Shown here in pieces: positions 6,223-9,050 of a DNA stretch of 9,050 bases (its first letter is position 1; every line of letters starts with the position of its first letter). The DNA lies in the NCBI GenBank assembly GCA_031257455.1, contig JAIROQ010000104.1, forward strand, positions 1 to 9,050, given 5' to 3'. The stretch comes from Prevotellaceae bacterium (GTDB lineage Bacteria > Bacteroidota > Bacteroidia > Bacteroidales > UBA932). The notes below the pieces were generated by a model. That model was not told the origin of the DNA and ran no database searches. It saw only the letters and a list, made by a program, of their open reading frames with translations. The translations under genes were made by a program, and so were the position numbers.

Positions 6223-6678
6223 ATGGAAAAGAAAAAAGAGGGGAATTTGCAGGAAGAAGAGATGGTGATTACCGACCACCCCAGCGATTTCCAAATACTT
6301 TCGGTGACGGCGGAAGGACGCAAATACCAGACAACATTCACTAAAAAATTTGCCGCCCGTAAACAGTGGGTGCGCCCGAACCCCGAAGAAATAAAATCAT
6401 TTATTCCCGGAACAGTAGAAAAAATCCTGGTGAAAAAAGGACAGCTCATCAAAGCGAACGATGAAATAATGTCGTATATAGCGATGAAAATGCGCAATAT
6501 TATTCGTGCGCCGTTTGACGGGAAAGTGGAAACCATTTTCGTGAAAGAAGGCGAGCAATTGCCGAAAGGCACGCCGATGTTCATAATAAAACAAAAACCG
6601 CCGGCACAGTCAAAAGAAGAACTGCGGAAGGCCGCAAAAGAACAGCGGAAAACAAAACGCCGCAAAAACCATTTTTAA
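6223..6678 (+). CDS. Biotin carboxyl carrier protein-like subunit
   Basis: This 151-residue protein is probably the mobile carrier that brings carboxy-biotin to the upstream carboxyltransferase. Residues about 57-122 form a biotinyl/lipoyl domain: IPGTVEKILVKKGQ (61-74), the attachment motif AMKM with Lys89 as the expected biotinylated residue, then RAPFDGKVETIFVKEGE (95-111) and MFII at the end of the fold. The preceding KYQTTFTKKF (34-43) resembles Bacteroidales carrier proteins I recall. Two oddities are visible. The usual EAMKM has Ile instead of Glu, and a strongly basic tail (126-151, KRRKNH near the end) follows the domain. A lipoyl role is less likely because of MKM. ATG 6223 gives an acidic/basic N-terminus; Met14 (ATG 6262) is an alternative start. 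A TACTTTG one base shorter than a -7 box ends just before 6223. Confidence 0.85.
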   Translation: MEKKKEGNLQEEEMVITDHPSDFQILSVTAEGRKYQTTFTKKFAARKQWVRPNPEEIKSFIPGTVEKILVKKGQLIKANDEIMSYIAMKMRNIIRAPFDGKVETIFVKEGEQLPKGTPMFIIKQKPPAQSKEELRKAAKEQRKTKRRKNHF

Positions 6679-6773
6679 TGTGAAGATGTGGAGATGTGAA
6701 GATGTGGCGTCAGCCAATCTTTAAATCTTTAAATCTTTAAATTTTTAAATCTTTAAATAGTCACTCCAATTCA
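6678..6773. repeat. Modular short-repeat array 6 in a convergent gap
   Basis: Three GATGTGRA octamers (about 6683-6706) lead into a core TGGCGTCAGCC (6705-6715), able to form GGC-GTCA-GCC. Five AATCTTTA-type octamers follow (6717-6758). The sequence then reads TAAATAGTCACTCCAATTCA (6754-6773), which matches 703-722 after array 2 at 17 of 20 positions. The array fills the gap between the convergent biotin-carrier and PurF-like genes. No ordinary hairpin/T-run terminator is seen here. Confidence 0.85.
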
Positions 6774-6781
6774 AAATTCGA

Positions 6782-8683
6782 TTAAATCAGTTTCAACTGT
6801 TTATTTTCTTCTTCAAAATAGTGGATAAAGGCGTTGTTCACTACGCGGATGCCGCCGGGCGTGGGATAGTCGCCGGAGAAATACCAGTCGCCGGTATTGT
6901 CGGGGCAGGCGGCATGCAGCCCTTCGAGCGACTGGAATACAAGTTTTACTTCAGCCTGCATATTATCGGGACGCAGCAGGACGGCAATTTTCTCGGAAAT
7001 CTCTTCGGGCGTGAACGGATGGTAAATATCTTTGACATGATTTATGCCTTCGCCGGACTTTTTTTGCTGCTGTTTGCAACGCTGGTACACGTCTTCAATC
7101 AGGCCGGCCATGCCGCGTTCCTTGAGCAGTTCTATCGCCGCCAGGAATGCGCAAAATTCTTTCATCCGCGACATTTCGATGCCGTAGCAGTCGGGATAGC
7201 GGATTTGCGGCGCGGAGCTGACTACAATAATTTTCTTCGGCTCCAGACGGTCTAACATTTTCAGGATACTTTGCTTTAAGGTAGTGCCGCGTACGATGCT
7301 GTCATCGATGATGACGATGGAATCAATGCGGCGGCGCACGATGCCGTAGGTCACGTCATACACATGTTCCACCATATTATTGCGCGATGCGCCTTCGGTG
7401 ATGAATGTGCGCATTTTGGCGTCCTTCACGGCTATTTTCTCCACGCGCGGCCGTTGGGTGATGATATCCCACAATTCGCCGGACGGAAGCATTTTCCCCG
7501 CTTCCAGTATGCGCCGGTGCTTTTCATGCAGCATATAATCTTCCACGCCTTTAATCAGGCCGTAGAAAGCCGTTTCCGCCGTGTTGGGGATATACGAAAA
7601 AATGGTATGCTCGAAATCATAACCGATAACGTCCAATACTTTCCCGGTAAGTTGTTCGCCTAATTTTTTCCGTTCGCGGTAGATATATTTGTCTGTGCCG
7701 CGCGAGAAATAAATGCGCTCGAAGGAACAGGCTTTGCGCTCCAATGGCTGTATGATTTGCTCCACGTCCACAGAGGCGTCTTTTTTCAGGATAATCGCCG
7801 CGCCGGCGGGCAGTTCCTTGACATCGTCCGTGCGCACGCGGAATGCCGTCTGGATGACCGGACGCTCCGATGCCACTACCGCGACCTCCTCATCGACATA
7901 GTAAAATGCCGGGCGGATACCATGCGGGTCGCGCACCACAAAGGCGTCTCCCTGCCCGACAATGCCGCCGATAACATATCCCCCGTCCAGTTTACGGACT
8001 GTTTCCTTGAGCAGGAATGGAATATCCAACCGGTTTTCGATGTTGACAGCGATTTTTTTCCGCGACCATTCGGGGTATTTTTCACGGTATTGTCCATACA
8101 GCGTTTCATTCTGCCGGTCGAGCAGATGCCCCATGCGTTCGAGCAGCGACACCGTGTCGGAGGTATTATGCGGATATTGCCCTATTTCCACCAACTGCCG
8201 AAATACTTCATCGGCATTGGTGAGCGTGAAGTTCCCCGCGACCGTCAGGCTGCGCGAACGCCAGTTATTGCTGCGCAGTACCGGATGCACAAAATCAATC
8301 GTCTGGTTGCCCTGCGTCCGGTAGCGCAGATGCCCCAAGAGCGCTTCGCCCGCAAAGGGGATATGGGCGGTTATCCACTGCTCCGTAGCGGCGGGATGCC
8401 GGCGGATACCGGCCAATCCTTCGGAAATCGTATCGAATACATCCCGCAAAGGGGAATGGGAATTGGAACGTGTGCGGTCCATATACACGCTGCCGGGTTG
8501 CGGGTGCAGTTTCACGGATGCCACGCCGGCGCCGTCCTGTCCGCGATTGTGCTGTTTTTCCATCAACAGGTACAGTTTTTCTATACCATAATTCCACGTG
8601 CCGTATTTTTCTTTGTAATACGACAGCGGTTTGCGCAGGCGCACAAGGGCTATTCCACACTCATGCTGCAAATTTTCCGACAT
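6782..8683 (-). CDS. PurF-like amidophosphoribosyltransferase, long form
   Basis: At 633 residues this exceeds classic PurF (about 450-505). The N-terminal class II glutamine amidotransferase domain begins after MSENLQHE with Cys9-Gly; Cys9 should become the N-terminal nucleophile after removal of an eight-residue leader. Other PurF motifs are HNRGQDGAG (45-53), LRYRTQG (119-125), GNFTLTN (150-156), SDT (175-177), RDPHGIRP (251-258) and ASE (271-273). The phosphoribosyltransferase part has RTFITEGASR (425-434), the PRPP loop IVIIDDSIVRGTT (456-468) and YPDCYGIEM (496-504). Residues about 540-633 are an extra C-terminal region with no motif I recognise. The reaction expected is PRPP plus glutamine to phosphoribosylamine in purine synthesis, but Bacteroides species also carry a shorter PurF, so this long paralogue may have a different role. 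No other pur gene is adjacent. Confidence 0.88.
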   Translation of the reverse strand: MSENLQHECGIALVRLRKPLSYYKEKYGTWNYGIEKLYLLMEKQHNRGQDGAGVASVKLHPQPGSVYMDRTRSNSHSPLRDVFDTISEGLAGIRRHPAATEQWITAHIPFAGEALLGHLRYRTQGNQTIDFVHPVLRSNNWRSRSLTVAGNFTLTNADEVFRQLVEIGQYPHNTSDTVSLLERMGHLLDRQNETLYGQYREKYPEWSRKKIAVNIENRLDIPFLLKETVRKLDGGYVIGGIVGQGDAFVVRDPHGIRPAFYYVDEEVAVVASERPVIQTAFRVRTDDVKELPAGAAIILKKDASVDVEQIIQPLERKACSFERIYFSRGTDKYIYRERKKLGEQLTGKVLDVIGYDFEHTIFSYIPNTAETAFYGLIKGVEDYMLHEKHRRILEAGKMLPSGELWDIITQRPRVEKIAVKDAKMRTFITEGASRNNMVEHVYDVTYGIVRRRIDSIVIIDDSIVRGTTLKQSILKMLDRLEPKKIIVVSSAPQIRYPDCYGIEMSRMKEFCAFLAAIELLKERGMAGLIEDVYQRCKQQQKKSGEGINHVKDIYHPFTPEEISEKIAVLLRPDNMQAEVKLVFQSLEGLHAACPDNTGDWYFSGDYPTPGGIRVVNNAFIHYFEEENKQLKLI

Positions 8684-8703
8684 AGGCCATGTTTATTAAG
8701 TTG

Positions 8704-8711
8704 CAAAAGTA
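8704..8711 (-). promoter_or_regulatory. -7 box (TACTTTTG, minus strand) for the PurF-like gene
   Basis: On the minus strand TACTTTTG is an exact TAnnTTTG match ending 20 bases before the ATG (8683), implying a leader of roughly 15 bases. No clear -33 TTTG is seen at the usual distance. An out-of-frame ATG lies at 8690-8688. Confidence 0.6.
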
Positions 8712-8739
8712 CGAAAAATATCAGGAATGGGAAGGGGGC

Positions 8740-8779
8740 ATTTACGGATTTACAGATTTACAGATTGGGCGGACGCCGG
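8740..8779. repeat. Short-repeat array 7 (reverse orientation, minimal)
   Basis: Three ATTTACAG/ATTTACGG octamers (8740-8766) are followed by GGGCGGACGCCGG (8767-8779). Read on the minus strand this is GGCGTCCGCC followed by AATCTGTA units, the same core-then-octamer order as array 1. It sits between the divergent PurF-like and DUF5618-like promoters. Confidence 0.75.
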
Positions 8780-8785
8780 AGCAAA

Positions 8786-8817
8786 TTTGGAATTATAAAA
8801 TGCTTTACTTATCTTTG
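8786..8817 (+). promoter_or_regulatory. Complete Bacteroidota promoter for the DUF5618-like gene
   Basis: TTTG (8786-8789), a 20-bp spacer and TATCTTTG (8810-8817) match both elements of the Bacteroidota consensus TTTG-N19-21-TAnnTTTG. This is the best promoter in the window. Transcription should start near 8824, about 20 bases before the ATG at 8844. Confidence 0.75.
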
Positions 8818-8843
8818 TCATCATCATTCTAAAAGCTACCAAT

Positions 8844-9050
8844 ATGTCTCTTGAAGAACAACAGGAATTGAAGCAAAAAAGCTACGCGGAAGCGATGCGC
8901 TACATGAACAATGCCAAAGAAACGCTACAGAAAGCAAAGAAAGAGGATAACTATTACGCCGACCGGAAATATGTGCGCACTGCCTGCGGAACGGCCTACA
9001 ACGGCGTACTGCTCGCACTGGACGCCTACTTTATGCTCAAAGACGTGGAG
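8844..9050 (+). CDS. DUF5618-like protein (5' part, cut by window end)
   Basis: Sixty-nine codons are present with no stop before the window ends. The predicted protein is soluble, charged and helix-rich. It starts MSLEEQQELKQKSYAEA, passes YMNNAKETLQKAKKED (20-35), and has the most distinctive part in DRKYVRTACGTAYNGVLLAL (40-59). This pattern resembles the short Bacteroidota proteins grouped as DUF5618, as I recall them, whose function is unknown. The helix pair and the aromatic/alanine-rich second helix are loosely reminiscent of HEPN-type helical bundles, but no catalytic RxxxxH motif is visible in the part shown. A complete promoter precedes it and the PurF-like gene is divergent. Confidence 0.75.
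   Translation, partial: MSLEEQQELKQKSYAEAMRYMNNAKETLQKAKKEDNYYADRKYVRTACGTAYNGVLLALDAYFMLKDVE

Noticed and set aside
7757..8854. Long open frame (365 codons) on the + strand opposite the PurF-like gene
   Set aside because: It is antisense to a gene with intact PurF motifs, has no recognisable domain and runs on into the intergenic repeats.

Overview
The window looks like chromosomal DNA of a Bacteroidota (Bacteroidales-type) bacterium. Three things point there. The gene set includes a ThrRS-like/uridine-kinase fusion, a long PurF-like protein of about 630 residues, an MmdA-type carboxyltransferase with a small biotin carrier, and a DUF5618-like protein. Several genes start just downstream of perfect matches to the Bacteroidota -7 box TAnnTTTG. 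Convincing Shine-Dalgarno sequences are lacking. The exact genus cannot be read from the sequence.

Layout from left to right. Positions 1-87 are probably the last codons and outer end of an insertion sequence (ISAs1-like). Positions 88-780 hold no protein gene. They contain two repeat arrays flanking a GC-rich, self-complementary stretch (about 337-534) that starts at a TAnnTTTG box and ends in a hairpin plus T-run; it is a candidate small RNA or a dispersed palindromic repeat. Next come a nucleoside-kinase-like fusion protein (+, 781-2454), an RluA-family pseudouridine synthase (-) whose stop overlaps the kinase stop, and panB (-). A divergent, repeat-bearing spacer (4102-4472) follows. Then come the carboxyltransferase gene (+) and a biotin-carrier gene (+), separated by a long heptamer array; a repeat-filled convergent gap; the PurF-like gene (-); and, after a divergent promoter region, the first 69 codons of a DUF5618-like gene (+) cut by the window end.

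Most genes are metabolic: pantothenate/CoA supply (PanB), acyl-CoA carboxyl transfer with its biotin carrier, purine-type amidotransfer, a P-loop kinase and RNA pseudouridylation. The carboxyltransferase and carrier probably act together, but no biotin carboxylase or membrane decarboxylase subunit lies beside them. I see no defence system, prophage or CRISPR array.

The most unusual feature is in the intergenic DNA. Seven modular arrays occupy the gaps. Each has blocks of 7-bp or 8-bp tandem repeats (GTTGAAA, GTTATGA, ACTTACG, TAATGGT, AAATCTGT, AATCTTTA, ACATTAGC and others). The blocks are joined to a short GC-rich core of the form GGC-N4-GCC, whose arms are nearly constant while the four-base loop varies. 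The arrays occur in both orientations and touch gene ends: one supplies the start codon and first residues of the pseudouridine synthase.
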